64,000 nt of DNA, taken from contig JACRPF010000016.1 of assembly GCA_016214035.1 (NCBI GenBank), positions 62,001 through 126,000 of the forward strand, written 5' to 3'. Source of the stretch: Spirochaetota bacterium (GTDB taxonomy: Bacteria > Spirochaetota > Brachyspiria > Brachyspirales > JACRPF01). Positions within the stretch are counted from its first letter, which is position 1. Each line of letters begins with the position of its first letter. Positions 56,280-64,000 of the stretch are shown here, one piece after another. Position numbers and translations under genes: made by a program. The notes under the pieces are model-generated. The model saw nothing but the letters and a program-made list of their open reading frames with translations, had not been told where the DNA came from and did not search any database.

Positions 56280-56906
56280 ATGCTGTCAGGACCGACAATT
56301 ATTTTACAATGTTCGGCCTGTCAAAAGCCGATCGAAGAACATACCGCGGTAGAATCGGATGATATACCCGATGCCGTTTTCTGGACCGACGGCCGGCGAT
56401 ACGCCCCCGTGATTCCCGACGAACCGCTCCTGGTGATGTGTCCGCATTGTCATGCCCCGCTGTGGCTTGATGAACTTGAAGAGCTCGGCACGTTCGAACC
56501 GCTCGACGACTGGCGCGATGAGTTCAGTGATGCCCGCGAATATGTTATTCCCGCGCCGGACGATTATTTCGCGCTGCTGGACAGTACTGTCGATAATCCG
56601 GAGAAAGAGCATTATATACGCCTGAACGCGTGGTGGACACTGAACGACGAACGTCGTGAAAGCCCGGACGAAATTCCGCTCTCGTCACGGGAGACGTATA
56701 ATCTGAAATCATTGGCGCGCATGCTCGATGAATCCGACGATCATGACCGGGTGATGAAAGCGGAGATAATGCGGGAGCTCGGGCGATTTCCCGATGCGCT
56801 GGCGCTCCTTTCACACCGGTTTGATGACGATATGGCCGAGGCGGTTGAGATAATCCGGAGTCTGGCGCAGAAGAATGACCGGTATGTACGCGAGATGCAG
56901 TTCTGA
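56280..56906 (+). CDS. Zinc-ribbon hypothetical protein
   Basis: A 208-residue acidic protein with four cysteines placed as in a zinc ribbon: Cys11, Cys14, Cys54 and Cys57 (CSAC, CPHC). A helical C-terminal half follows (DNPEKEHYIRLNAWWTLNDER, KAEIMRELGRFPDALALLSHRF). GGGAG precedes the ATG. The gene starts 23 bases after the carrier gene. I do not recognise a named family; a zinc-binding adaptor with helical repeats is the plain reading. Confidence 0.65.
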   Translation: MLSGPTIILQCSACQKPIEEHTAVESDDIPDAVFWTDGRRYAPVIPDEPLLVMCPHCHAPLWLDELEELGTFEPLDDWRDEFSDAREYVIPAPDDYFALLDSTVDNPEKEHYIRLNAWWTLNDERRESPDEIPLSSRETYNLKSLARMLDESDDHDRVMKAEIMRELGRFPDALALLSHRFDDDMAEAVEIIRSLAQKNDRYVREMQF

Positions 56907-57014
56907 GTGGATTGAATTGTCTTTGCATACGCCCCTTCCTCCCCGACGCTCAGCGCAAGCCGCGCGGGAACCGCGTGACCGTGCTTTAGGTGTGACTCAA
57001 TATCAATGAAAAAC
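56907..57014. other. Spacer before the tandem repeat
   Basis: This stretch holds no gene. It leads straight into the tandem repeats described next. Confidence 0.4.
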
Positions 57015-57262
57015 GGGACAGACCATGTTTAACATGGGATAGATGACTGCGCGGATGGGACAGACCATGTATGCGCCGGGACGGACCGATGCGCACACGG
57101 GACAGATCATTTTTTTGCGGGACAGGCAATTGCGCGGACGGGACGGATCATATGCATGGAGGGACAGACCGTTGCGAACGCGGGACAGGTCATTTATGTG
57201 CGGGACGGATGAATGTGCAGACGGGATGGATGATTTATATGCGGGACGGATTGTTTACGGAC
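57015..57262 (+). repeat. Twelve-unit tandem repeat, 20-21 bp, core GGGACRGAYCAT
   Basis: Twelve head-to-tail units begin with GGGACAGA, GGGACGGA, GGGATAGA or close variants, followed by a variable part such as CCATGTATGCGCC or TCATTTATGTGC. Eight units are 21 bases and four are 20. The invariant GGGA starts every unit. There are no spacers, so it is not a CRISPR array. Reading frames through it do not stay open cleanly because of the 20-base units. Confidence 0.85.
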
Positions 57263-57268
57263 GGAAAA

Positions 57269-57441
57269 CCTCATCCCCTAACCCCTTCTCCAAAGTGAGT
57301 ACACTTTAGAGAAGGGGAACGCCTTTACTTTCACTATCATTTTTCATCTACAAAAAAATAAGATGAACGTTTGACCAAAGCAATGCGCTTCCCCTCTCCA
57401 TGGTATTTCCCATGGAGAGGGGACCTGAGGGGTGAGGTTAT
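57269..57441. repeat. MITE-like element with two hairpins
   Basis: The left end reads CCTCATCCCCTAACCCCTTC and the right end GGGGACCTGAGGGGTGAGG, which together are imperfect terminal inverted repeats. Inside are two strong hairpins: 57282-57297 with 57302-57317 (16 pairs, one mismatch), and 57391-57403 with 57410-57422 (13 perfect pairs, loop TATTTC). The CTCATCCCCTAACCCCT/CTCTCC motif is common in dispersed non-coding elements of many bacterial genomes. No coding capacity. Confidence 0.7.
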
Positions 57442-57442
57442 T

Positions 57443-58159
57443 CTATTTCGCCGGCTCGGCAGCCTTGGGTTCAGTCACCGGCAGCACATCCGCCGGTCTA
57501 TCAGCACTCGTAGCCGCGCCGATGCCGAGCTTTACCAGAAGCTCCGGCTTTTTCCTGAGCGCCACCTTTGCAATGCCGATGAAATCCGACATCCAGTCGG
57601 CAAGTGCGCCGAACGCCGCGTTGCGTTCCTGCGTAGAGCCACGGGCACTCCCCTTCGCCGATTCCTGTGCGCTGTTCTGCTGAATGACCTCGTCTATCAG
57701 CCTCTTCCCCGAAGAAAGCTTTTCTTTCGTTATGTTGAACTTTGCGAATCCGGCAATGACCGCAGCATCCGCGAGCGCGTTATCGAAAAACAGTTTCGCT
57801 TCGGCCCATCGTCCGTCGAAGTCGTGATCCCTGCGGCCGGAAAGACCGAGCTTAGTGGCGACATCCCGGTTCTTCCGGAACGCCGTGCGCGCCACTTTGA
57901 GATACGACGCGTACAGATCGTCCGCGTCGTCGCGTTTTGCGTCAAGCGCATCCGTTGCGCCGTATTGCGAACCGTAACTCGATTTCTGCCAATCATATAA
58001 CGCATTCGCAGCGTCATAGAGCCTTTTGAGTTCGGCAAGACGTTCGTCCGCATACCCGTACTCGGCAAGCAGCGGGGCGACTGCTGCGTCCTTAGTGTTG
58101 TCGAGCACCAACTGCGAACGTGCGAGGATGTTCTCGAGCGATTTCCGTGAGCGTGACAT
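57443..58159 (-). CDS. Helical hypothetical protein
   Basis: A 238-residue soluble, almost wholly helical protein without signal peptide. It has a run of charged amphipathic helices (LENILARSQLVLDNTKDAAV, DERLAELKRLYDAANALYDWQ, DDADDLYASYLKVARTAF) and an Ala/Pro-rich tail. I do not recognise the family. AGGAG precedes the start. Its stop lies inside the edge of the MITE-like element, so its last codons may be element-derived. Confidence 0.6.
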   Translation of the reverse strand: MSRSRKSLENILARSQLVLDNTKDAAVAPLLAEYGYADERLAELKRLYDAANALYDWQKSSYGSQYGATDALDAKRDDADDLYASYLKVARTAFRKNRDVATKLGLSGRRDHDFDGRWAEAKLFFDNALADAAVIAGFAKFNITKEKLSSGKRLIDEVIQQNSAQESAKGSARGSTQERNAAFGALADWMSDFIGIAKVALRKKPELLVKLGIGAATSADRPADVLPVTEPKAAEPAK

Positions 58160-58299
58160 AAGAAACTCCTACTGTGTATTTATTTCTGAACGTTCTCCGG
58201 AGAGGACGGTTCATTCACCACTGCGCCTTTGAGCGGGCGCTTTCTATTTTTTTCGGATGGGGTTCAATGTTTCTGTAAAGCGATATCCGATAGTCGCGG

Positions 58300-58328
58300 A
58301 ATTTATCAAAGGATGGGGGATTTGTCAA
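58300..58328 (-). promoter_or_regulatory. Promoter of the helical hypothetical gene
   Basis: On the minus strand TTGACA (58323-58328) and TAAATT (58300-58305) are 17 bases apart, giving a leader of about 135 bases. Confidence 0.7.
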
Positions 58329-58411
58329 GCGCGTACACCAATGCCGATATATATATCCTGCGTAACCGGAAAAAACATGGTTTGCTGGAGAATTGCGCGT
58401 TAGTGGATGAT

Positions 58412-58491
58412 GAGCCGGAAGGAGTAGGACAGCGGGGCATCCCTCGACGACGCTCGGGAACCATGCCCCGCTGTCCTACTCCTTCCGGCTC
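58412..58491. repeat. Perfect 29-bp inverted repeat with 22-base loop
   Basis: The arms 58412-58440 and 58463-58491 are exactly complementary. The arm begins GAGCCGGAAGG and includes ACAGCGGGGCAT. The loop has CGACGCTCGGGAACC. This lies between the helical gene and the surface-protein remnant. It could be a bidirectional terminator without T run, or a palindromic mobile unit. A partial second copy of the loop region is at 60757-60793. Confidence 0.85.
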
Positions 58492-58524
58492 CGCTTCATA
58501 CTGTCAATCTATCACAAAGTAAGC

Positions 58525-58915
58525 TCAGCGCAGAACCATAACTCGCACCGTTCTGTATTTGTCGCCAAGCTGTACCACACATAAATAGACGCCTTTCGCC
58601 ACCGGCTTACCGGATGTATTGTCGGTATACCAGACTACACGTCCGGCCTTGCCATCTTTGGTTGAAGCGTCCGTCCGCATTTCTTTTACAAGATCGCTGC
58701 CGATACTCACCGCTGAACGTGATGATTGCTTCGGCATAATCGCTTGGAAGTCCCATCGAGATCACACGCATTCGCAGATAATATTTCTTCGTCTTTAAAA
58801 GACCGGATATCGTCGGGAATGATATGCTCTGCACACCGTCGGTGTTCTGGATATTACTGACCTTACCGGAAATACCGGTCAACGGGATAGCGGTATAATC
58901 CGTTGCACCGCTATC
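58525..58915 (-). pseudogene. Frameshifted remnant of a secreted surface protein
   Basis: In one frame residues read SGLLKTKKYYLRMRVISMG then DYAEAIITFSG, the end of a fibronectin-III-like domain. In the next frame the sequence goes on as SDLVKEMRTDASTKDG, VVWYTDNTSGKPVAKGVYL and KYRTVRVMVLR, a C-terminal propeptide or FlgD-like sandwich. The switch falls near 58700-58715. An in-frame TGA at 58916-58918 cuts the upstream side. So only the tail of a once larger gene remains, and it is not expected to be made. Confidence 0.7.
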
Positions 58916-58963
58916 TCAGATGAAAATCAAGTTAAATAAAACGAGCGTAATAACCACTGATAT

Positions 58964-60529
58964 TTATGGTATGACCCTGCGAACCCTGTTGTTATCACTT
59001 GTAAAAATGTTACCGCTACCAGTAACTACAATACCATTTAATCCATTGAATTTTGCTAATGCGGCTGATCCATCTTGAAACCCGATAATTCCTGATCCTG
59101 CTATTGCTGAGACAATTCCACTGCTTGATATTTTCCGCACTCTCTTATTCCCGCTGTCGGCAACATAAATATATCCACTACTATCAATAGAAATCCCGAA
59201 GGGTGTATCGAAACTTGACGAAGTGCCTATTCCATCAACGAATGCTTGCGATCCCGATCCCGCAAAAGTTGTTACGTCACCCGATATTGAAATCTTTCTA
59301 ATTCGGTGATTCCAGGTATCCGATATGAATAAATTCCCGTTACTGTCTAAAGCAATATCCATCGGTTGGCGGAATCTTGCGCCTGTCCCATTACCATCGA
59401 CATATCCTTCTGAAAGTGACCCGGCAATAGTTGTTACGATATTTGAACTGGTAATTTTTCGTATGCAATTATTGTAGCTATCAGTGACGAATATGTTGCC
59501 GTCATTATCTATCGCAATTCCTGAAGGATGATTAAAATACGCCATGTCCCCCGGGCCGTCTGAGTATGCGGCAATATTAGTACCGGCAACTGTTGTTACA
59601 TATCCAGTTGAGGATATTTTACGTATGCAGTTGTTGTCAAAATCTGCGACAAATATATTCCCGCTATTGTCGGCTGCAACATCATAGGGATGGAAAAAAC
59701 TTGCATTGGTAGACTGCCCATCTGAGAACCCGCCATATGATCCCGCAATTGTTGTCACCTCACCATCGCTCGCAATTTTTCGTATTCTATTATTCCATGT
59801 GTCTGCCAGAATAATATTTCCATTGCTGTCAACACACAGGCCAGTCGGCACATTGAAACATGCTGCAATCCCATTGCCATCAGCGAAAGTACCGGCTCCT
59901 GATCCAGCAAAAGTGGCAACAGTTCCGAGCATTATCGTATAATTGGCGATTGAAACACTGCTGTTAGTCCATCCGCTTTTTGTTGCTAAGGCTTTTAACG
60001 TCGCTGAAGAAGATATATTTATCGGGACTGAATAAACCGGCGATAACGTCGTTGGAACATCTCCATTCGTAGTATAAAATATAGACGCACTTGGAGTAGA
60101 AGAGGAAATTGAAACTGAAAGCAACGAACCATATGTCCCTTCTGCAGGGGAAAACAATGGCGGAGAAACCGTACCCGAAATCGTGAATGTCCCTGAGACC
60201 ATTACGCTATCACTCATCCCGGCTTTTGTCGCAAAAGCTTTTATTGTACAGGTTGTTGAAATATATAGTACATTTGAGAATATCGAAGAAGCTTTCGAAG
60301 GGATATTTCCGTTGGTTGTATAATAAATAATTGCGCCCGCTGTAGGGCAAAGAATACCAATATATTGCGGAATGGATGATATCCCGGGATAAGGATTAAA
60401 ATAAGGAGTATCAACGGCATCAGCATCGTCGACATTGGATGTTGGATTAGTTGGCTGATTTGCACCACATGACAATAACCCTACACATAGAATAGACAGA
60501 ATCAATATTTTTATTTCACAAGACCACAT
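58964..60529 (-). CDS. NHL-repeat lipoprotein with chitobiase-type C-terminal domains
   Basis: A 521-residue lipoprotein: signal peptide with lipobox LLSCG (Cys near 21). Two copies of the chitobiase/hexosaminidase C-terminal beta domain follow (about 50-120 and 125-195, each with IxYTTNGxxP and ATKAG/ATKSG). From about 200 to the end come seven or so NHL repeats (GLCVDSNGNIILADTWNNRIRKI, VATVAGT), forming a beta-propeller. Together a surface binding protein or adhesin is likely. Base composition is clearly more AT-rich than the neighbours, with a different codon style, suggesting recent acquisition. It lies on the same strand as the remnant to its right. Confidence 0.87.
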   Translation of the reverse strand: MWSCEIKILILSILCVGLLSCGANQPTNPTSNVDDADAVDTPYFNPYPGISSIPQYIGILCPTAGAIIYYTTNGNIPSKASSIFSNVLYISTTCTIKAFATKAGMSDSVMVSGTFTISGTVSPPLFSPAEGTYGSLLSVSISSSTPSASIFYTTNGDVPTTLSPVYSVPINISSSATLKALATKSGWTNSSVSIANYTIMLGTVATFAGSGAGTFADGNGIAACFNVPTGLCVDSNGNIILADTWNNRIRKIASDGEVTTIAGSYGGFSDGQSTNASFFHPYDVAADNSGNIFVADFDNNCIRKISSTGYVTTVAGTNIAAYSDGPGDMAYFNHPSGIAIDNDGNIFVTDSYNNCIRKITSSNIVTTIAGSLSEGYVDGNGTGARFRQPMDIALDSNGNLFISDTWNHRIRKISISGDVTTFAGSGSQAFVDGIGTSSSFDTPFGISIDSSGYIYVADSGNKRVRKISSSGIVSAIAGSGIIGFQDGSAALAKFNGLNGIVVTGSGNIFTSDNNRVRRVIP

Positions 60530-60598
60530 TCTAATCTACCACCATAATACATCTAGCATTAGCCTGATTGAATAGAACTATATATTTATCGTAGAGAT

Positions 60599-60627
60599 AA
60601 TATACTTCATTCCAACAACTCCGTCAA
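60599..60627 (-). promoter_or_regulatory. Promoter of the NHL lipoprotein
   Basis: On the minus strand TTGACG (60622-60627) and TATATT (60599-60604) are 17 bases apart, with a leader of about 65 bases. Confidence 0.7.
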
Positions 60628-60996
60628 CCAATTATAGGCCAATTTGTTAGGCATTATTTTTTACGTCCACTGAAATTCTATTGGAGCATTCAAAAGATCA
60701 AACATAATCAGCATACGTTATAGCAGATAGAGAACAAATAGTTTAGCATTGGGGTAATCCATCGATCGCTCGGGAACCATGTTAAGCCGTCCTCAATAGC
60801 CATTCGTCTTTGATGTTGGATACTCCTGCGGAACAGCAGATATGGAATGAGCGCTGGCAGAGGCAGGGAGTCTTTGGATATGTGATTATTTTGTGTATTC
60901 TTCGTCGCAGAAAACATCTTGCGATTGTACCGCACACCTTATCGGCGCACCATAATCACCCATCTAGGAATACGTAGTCAAATCCGGATGTATCGC
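60628..60996. other. AT-rich intergenic stretch with a related repeat core
   Basis: No supported gene. At 60757-60793 the sequence repeats the loop and part of an arm of the palindrome at 58412-58491: CGCTCGGGAACCATG is identical, and ATCC-TCGA before it and GC-GTCCT after it also agree. The rest shows no structure I can name. Confidence 0.55.
60757..60793. repeat. Partial copy of the palindrome core
   Basis: Shares an exact 15-base core CGCTCGGGAACCATG (60767-60781) with 58451-58465, plus flanking matches. The second inverted arm is not preserved here. Confidence 0.6.
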
Positions 60997-61170
60997 TCAC
61001 GGACCGGTAAGCTCGAGCGCATCACCGCCGTTCTCAGCAGAGACCTTATCAAAAAGCGCGGCGTATTCCGATAAACCGAGATACCGTGCGGCGATGCGAT
61101 AGACATACAGGCTCCCCGGCTCCCGGTACGATCCGAGATCTGCCGCAAGAACATTCACCTGTACACCGCG
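60997..61170 (-). pseudogene. Short coding remnant downstream of the sulfatase
   Basis: An open frame of 57 codons before a TGA, flanked upstream by another TGA. It reads VNVLAADLGSYREPGSLYVY, then RIAARYLGLSEYAALFDKVS, with codon use like real genes. There is no start with ribosome site and the sulfatase stop is only 12 bases upstream. It looks like the C-terminal end of a decayed gene; not identified. Confidence 0.45.
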
Positions 61171-61182
61171 TCACGCCGACCG

Positions 61183-62649
61183 CTATTTTCCTGCCGTACT
61201 CCGGGATGCCGTGGCCCAGCCGTAGCCTTCCGGGATGACCGGCTCACCGGTTCTGACTGATTCCGGGATGGGCTTCCACGGCGGAAGTGTTGCCTTCCAT
61301 TTCATAAACTCTGTTTCCATGAGTTTCACGATATCCCGATGCTCCGCAGCGACATCATGCATTTCCTGAGGGTCCTTGGCCAGGTCAAAAAGCTGCCAGG
61401 TGTCGGTCTCTTTGTAGCGGTAGAGACGCCAATCTTTCCAACGCACCGCGACCAGATGGCGTCGCTTTTCGTCGGTGGGATCGTTGTTGAGCCAGAACAG
61501 AAACTCATGCGCATCCCCGGTCCGCTGCCCCTGCAGATAGGGAATCATATCCACGCCGTCCAGATGCTTCGGCGCAGGTACGCCGGTAAGGGCCGCCGCG
61601 GTTGCATAAAAATCAAGGCTGCAGGTGATGCCGGCATACGTCTTTCCCCCGGGGATCACTCCCGGCAGCGAATAGATGGCGGGAACGCGCACCCAGCCTT
61701 CTTTTTGAGTCCCCTCGCCTTTCCCGCCGCTGTAGGGCGTGGAACTCCCGCCGTCATCCTCGTTGGCCCCGTTGTCGCTTGAAAATATTATCAGCGTCTT
61801 TTCCCGCAGACCGTGTTTTTCAAGCACCTGAAGAAGCCGGCCGACCTGATCGTCAACCGAAACAACAGCGCCGGCGAGAAATTTCCTCGGCCCGGAAGAC
61901 ACCCGTGTTCGGTCGGTAAGTTCCGGCGGAGCCTCTATGCTCGGAGAATGAACGGCATGCGGGGCGAAATAGAGTAAGAATGGCTGGTCTTTATGCCGGG
62001 TGACGAAATCCACCATCATGCTCCCGTCATAATCCGTTTCCCATTGGACCTTGTTTTCCTGATTGATGATGAAATCCGTTGATTGTTTCTTCTTCAGATA
62101 TTTCTTGAGCATGGGCGAATCGCCCACTCTCTTTTTCAACTCGGCGAGCTCCGCATCGGTGTATATGCGGCGCGGCGCGTCCTTTCGGGTTTCATCGAAA
62201 CCGGCATTCAGCGGTCCCTGTGCTTTGCTACCCAGATCCCATTTGCCGATATGGCCGGTCACATAGCCCGCATCCTTCATGAAACGCGCCAAAGTCTGAC
62301 GGTCTTCAGGGATGGGCAGTCCGCGCGCCATTCCGTATTTTCCGAAGCGCTGACCGTAACAGCCCATCATGAGACTTGAGCGGCTCGGTGAGCACGGCGG
62401 ATTCGTGATATAGGACGTAGTGCATTTGGTGCCCTCGTTCGCCAGACGGTCAAGATGCGGCGTCGGGATATCCTTACATCCAAACGGACCGATATCTCCG
62501 TAACCAAGATCATCGATGAAGAGGATCACGACATTGCGCTTTTCCGGCACGGACATTTTTGACAGCGCCGTTCCAACGGAGGCCTTGCAGACTGCCCCTG
62601 CGGCAAACGTTGCGGATAGCGTGAGAAAGCGTTTTCGATCCATACTCAT
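61183..62649 (-). CDS. Sulfatase (FGE-type, exported)
   Basis: A 488-residue arylsulfatase-like enzyme. The N-terminus MDRKRFLTLSATFAAGA resembles a Tat or Sec signal. The metal site shows Asp-Asp in LFIDDLGYGDIG. The fGly cysteine is Cys86 in NPPCSPSRSSLMMG, the C-x-P-x-R motif that must be oxidised to formylglycine. IFSSDNGANEDDGG supplies the second Asp-Asn metal pair. Removes sulfate esters from a glycan, which fits algal or host polysaccharides. It begins 28 bases after the second sulfatase stop and shares its operon. AGGGAG lies near the start. Confidence 0.93.
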   Translation of the reverse strand: MSMDRKRFLTLSATFAAGAVCKASVGTALSKMSVPEKRNVVILFIDDLGYGDIGPFGCKDIPTPHLDRLANEGTKCTTSYITNPPCSPSRSSLMMGCYGQRFGKYGMARGLPIPEDRQTLARFMKDAGYVTGHIGKWDLGSKAQGPLNAGFDETRKDAPRRIYTDAELAELKKRVGDSPMLKKYLKKKQSTDFIINQENKVQWETDYDGSMMVDFVTRHKDQPFLLYFAPHAVHSPSIEAPPELTDRTRVSSGPRKFLAGAVVSVDDQVGRLLQVLEKHGLREKTLIIFSSDNGANEDDGGSSTPYSGGKGEGTQKEGWVRVPAIYSLPGVIPGGKTYAGITCSLDFYATAAALTGVPAPKHLDGVDMIPYLQGQRTGDAHEFLFWLNNDPTDEKRRHLVAVRWKDWRLYRYKETDTWQLFDLAKDPQEMHDVAAEHRDIVKLMETEFMKWKATLPPWKPIPESVRTGEPVIPEGYGWATASRSTAGK

Positions 62650-62677
62650 GATGAGAACTCCCTATATATTAGCGGCA

Positions 62678-64000
62678 CTATTCATTGATGTGTCGTTTCC
62701 TGTCCTTGCCGTTCCCCACGCGGGCCATTTTCCCGAATGGATCGCGGGTTTCCTCCACCCAATTCCGGAGCAGGGCGCGGTGCCGTTCCACTTCTTGCGT
62801 AAGCGAGGGATCGCCGGCAAGGTTCCGGGTCTCCCCGGGGTCGGATTCCAGATTGAAAAATTGCTCGCGGGAACTTCCTTCGGAATAGACGATATATTTA
62901 TACCGCGCCGTTCGCACCATGCGCGCTTCCGTTCCGCTCACTGTTTCTGCGAAAACGGCGTCACGCCATGGGACACGACGCCCCTCAACGAGCGCCCGCA
63001 GGCTCCGTCCCCTGAGCGTGGCAGGCGCGGTGATGCCGGCGTAATCGAGAAGCGTGGGCATGACATCCAGGCCGCTCACGAGTGATGTGGAATCCACGCG
63101 CGGATTGACGCCCGGAGCAGCGACGATCAGGGGCACGTTCGCCGCCTCGTCATAGAGTTTCTCCTTGGTGGTCATGAGATGCGAGCCCATCATCTCGCCG
63201 TGGTCCGAAGTAAAAACGACGATGGTGGATTCGGCCAGGCCGGTCTGCCGCAGTGTTTCCATCACGCTGCCGATATGGGCATCAGCTTTTTCAATGAGCC
63301 GCTCGTACACATAGAGGTATTCCCGCCACTCACGATCGGATCGGTCCTGGTTCTTCGGCTTCAGCGCGGCCAACGCCGAAGGCAAGCCGTCGACGGCATG
63401 CGTGTTCGGACGCACGGGGGGAAGTAGTCCGGGGTCTGCGGGGAGCATTGCTGTCAATTCGGCGCATCTGCCGTATTCACAGATGTCGTGCGGATTGAGG
63501 AAGGATGCAACAAGAAAAAATGGCTTCGCGTGTGGTTTCCGCAGGAATGCGTTGGCGGCATCCGCCGTATTGGGATCCACGACCAGGCCTTTCCCGAATT
63601 TATCCTTGTCCTGCGCGTGCGGGTCATCGCCGGCGATGGGCAGCGCGGTGAAACCGGGTATGCTTCCCCGTTTGAACGTGGGATAGGCCTGTTTCAGGTG
63701 CCATTTTCCCGCATACGCAGTGTCATAACCCGCCTCGCGGAAGAGTTCACCAAGCGTCGGTACACCCTTCTCGGCCAATTCGGCGTCGGTATTTCCGTAG
63801 ATGCCCAGTTCATGCGGCATACGCGAGGTGAAAAGGCTCGCGCGTCCAGGGCAGCACAGGGGATACGTGCAGTACGACTTCTCAAAGCGCACACCGCGCG
63901 TTGCAAGAGCGTCGAGCGCTGGGGTGCGTACGCTGGAATTGCCGGCAGCGCCCAGCGCCTGCGCGTAGTGCTGGTCGGTCATGAGGAAGAGGACGTTTGG
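62678..64000 (-). CDS. Sulfatase (FGE-type), 5' end outside window
   Basis: The frame runs through the window edge; codons before the first Met read PNVLFL, the usual strand just before MTDQH, so the true start is beyond 64000. At least 440 residues are present. The fGly cysteine is Cys43 (counting from that Met) in LCCPGRASLFTS, C-x-P-x-R. The metal sites are MTDQH and FTSDHGEMMGSHLM. The C-terminal part is typical (EQFFNLESDPGETRNLAGDP). No signal peptide can be judged. It may act on sulfated sugars with its downstream neighbour. Confidence 0.93.
   Translation of the reverse strand, partial: PNVLFLMTDQHYAQALGAAGNSSVRTPALDALATRGVRFEKSYCTYPLCCPGRASLFTSRMPHELGIYGNTDAELAEKGVPTLGELFREAGYDTAYAGKWHLKQAYPTFKRGSIPGFTALPIAGDDPHAQDKDKFGKGLVVDPNTADAANAFLRKPHAKPFFLVASFLNPHDICEYGRCAELTAMLPADPGLLPPVRPNTHAVDGLPSALAALKPKNQDRSDREWREYLYVYERLIEKADAHIGSVMETLRQTGLAESTIVVFTSDHGEMMGSHLMTTKEKLYDEAANVPLIVAAPGVNPRVDSTSLVSGLDVMPTLLDYAGITAPATLRGRSLRALVEGRRVPWRDAVFAETVSGTEARMVRTARYKYIVYSEGSSREQFFNLESDPGETRNLAGDPSLTQEVERHRALLRNWVEETRDPFGKMARVGNGKDRKRHINE

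Noticed and set aside
57015-57262. CRISPR array
   Set aside because: Repeats are contiguous without spacers, are only 20-21 bases, and no cas genes are nearby.
57043-57309. Small coding frames over the tandem repeat
   Set aside because: Units of 20 and 21 bases break a constant heptapeptide register, and no ribosome site is present.
58229-58522. Plus-strand frame over the 29-bp inverted repeat
   Set aside because: It crosses the palindrome and has no ribosome site or family feature; the promoter on the other strand lies inside it.
1-64000. tRNA, rRNA, riboswitch, integrase or transposase genes
   Set aside because: None was seen on reading, though a tRNA or riboswitch covariance search was not possible and would be needed to exclude them.

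Overview
The window most likely comes from an uncultured spirochaete with a moderately GC-rich genome and a strong polysaccharide-degrading lifestyle. The best lineage marker is the first gene, a P83/100 family protein, a family known mainly from Borrelia, Treponema and relatives. No rRNA, tRNA, phage, integrase, transposase or CRISPR array was seen. Consensus-like sigma-70 promoters (TTGACA, 16-17 nt, TATAAT-like) can be read directly before several transcription units.

Region 1 (1-15.8 kb): P83/100 gene, then a co-oriented carbohydrate gene series: SDR dehydrogenase, enolase-superfamily sugar-acid dehydratase, cupin-like protein, DUF6259-like protein, GH16-like glucanase, GH71/99-like secreted hydrolase, a very large secreted CBM9/GH20-like protein, a GntR/LacI-hybrid regulator and a DUF4832-like protein. 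The GH20-like gene has a textbook promoter with a palindrome over the predicted start site that fits a GntR-type operator.

Region 2 (15.9-22.8 kb): a complete branched-chain or aromatic amino-acid/organic-acid ABC importer (livJ, terminator, livHMGF), followed by phenylacetate-CoA ligase and a PocR-AraC regulator.

Region 3 (22.8-38.4 kb): more glycan genes with their regulators: pectate-lyase-like beta-helix protein, AraC regulator, a minus-strand operon (LacI regulator, GH51-like arabinofuranosidase with an inserted domain, PHP metallohydrolase), a divergent LacI regulator followed by a dehydrogenase, a sugar epimerase-like TIM barrel and a 1597-residue GH2-like protein, then a radical SAM/SPASM protein. 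The two divergent lacI genes each have a promoter with an overlapping palindromic operator.

Region 4 (38.4-46.6 kb, minus strand): a TraB-like protein and a glycosyltransferase, then an unusual sugar-import operon: periplasmic repeat protein, membrane-anchored LysM-solute-binding fusion, and a natural fusion of both ABC permease subunits.

Region 5 (46.8-58.2 kb): topA, KDPG-aldolase-like gene, a 7TM-HD-GYP-PIN-PhoH fusion, a HAMP-GAF-HD-GYP protein, a lactate-permease-family carrier, a zinc-ribbon protein and a helical protein. The stretch between the last two holds a 12-unit 20-21 bp tandem repeat and a MITE-like pair of hairpins.

Region 6 (58.2-64 kb): a perfect 29-bp inverted repeat, a frameshifted surface-protein remnant, an AT-rich NHL-repeat lipoprotein that looks acquired, a second partial copy of the repeat core, and two FGE-type sulfatases, the last cut by the window edge.

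The most unusual items are the HD-GYP-PIN-PhoH fusion, the fused permease with its LysM-tethered binding protein, the repeated architecture of consensus promoters placed 6 nt before a start codon (apparently leaderless mRNAs), and the repeats that bracket the lipoprotein island.
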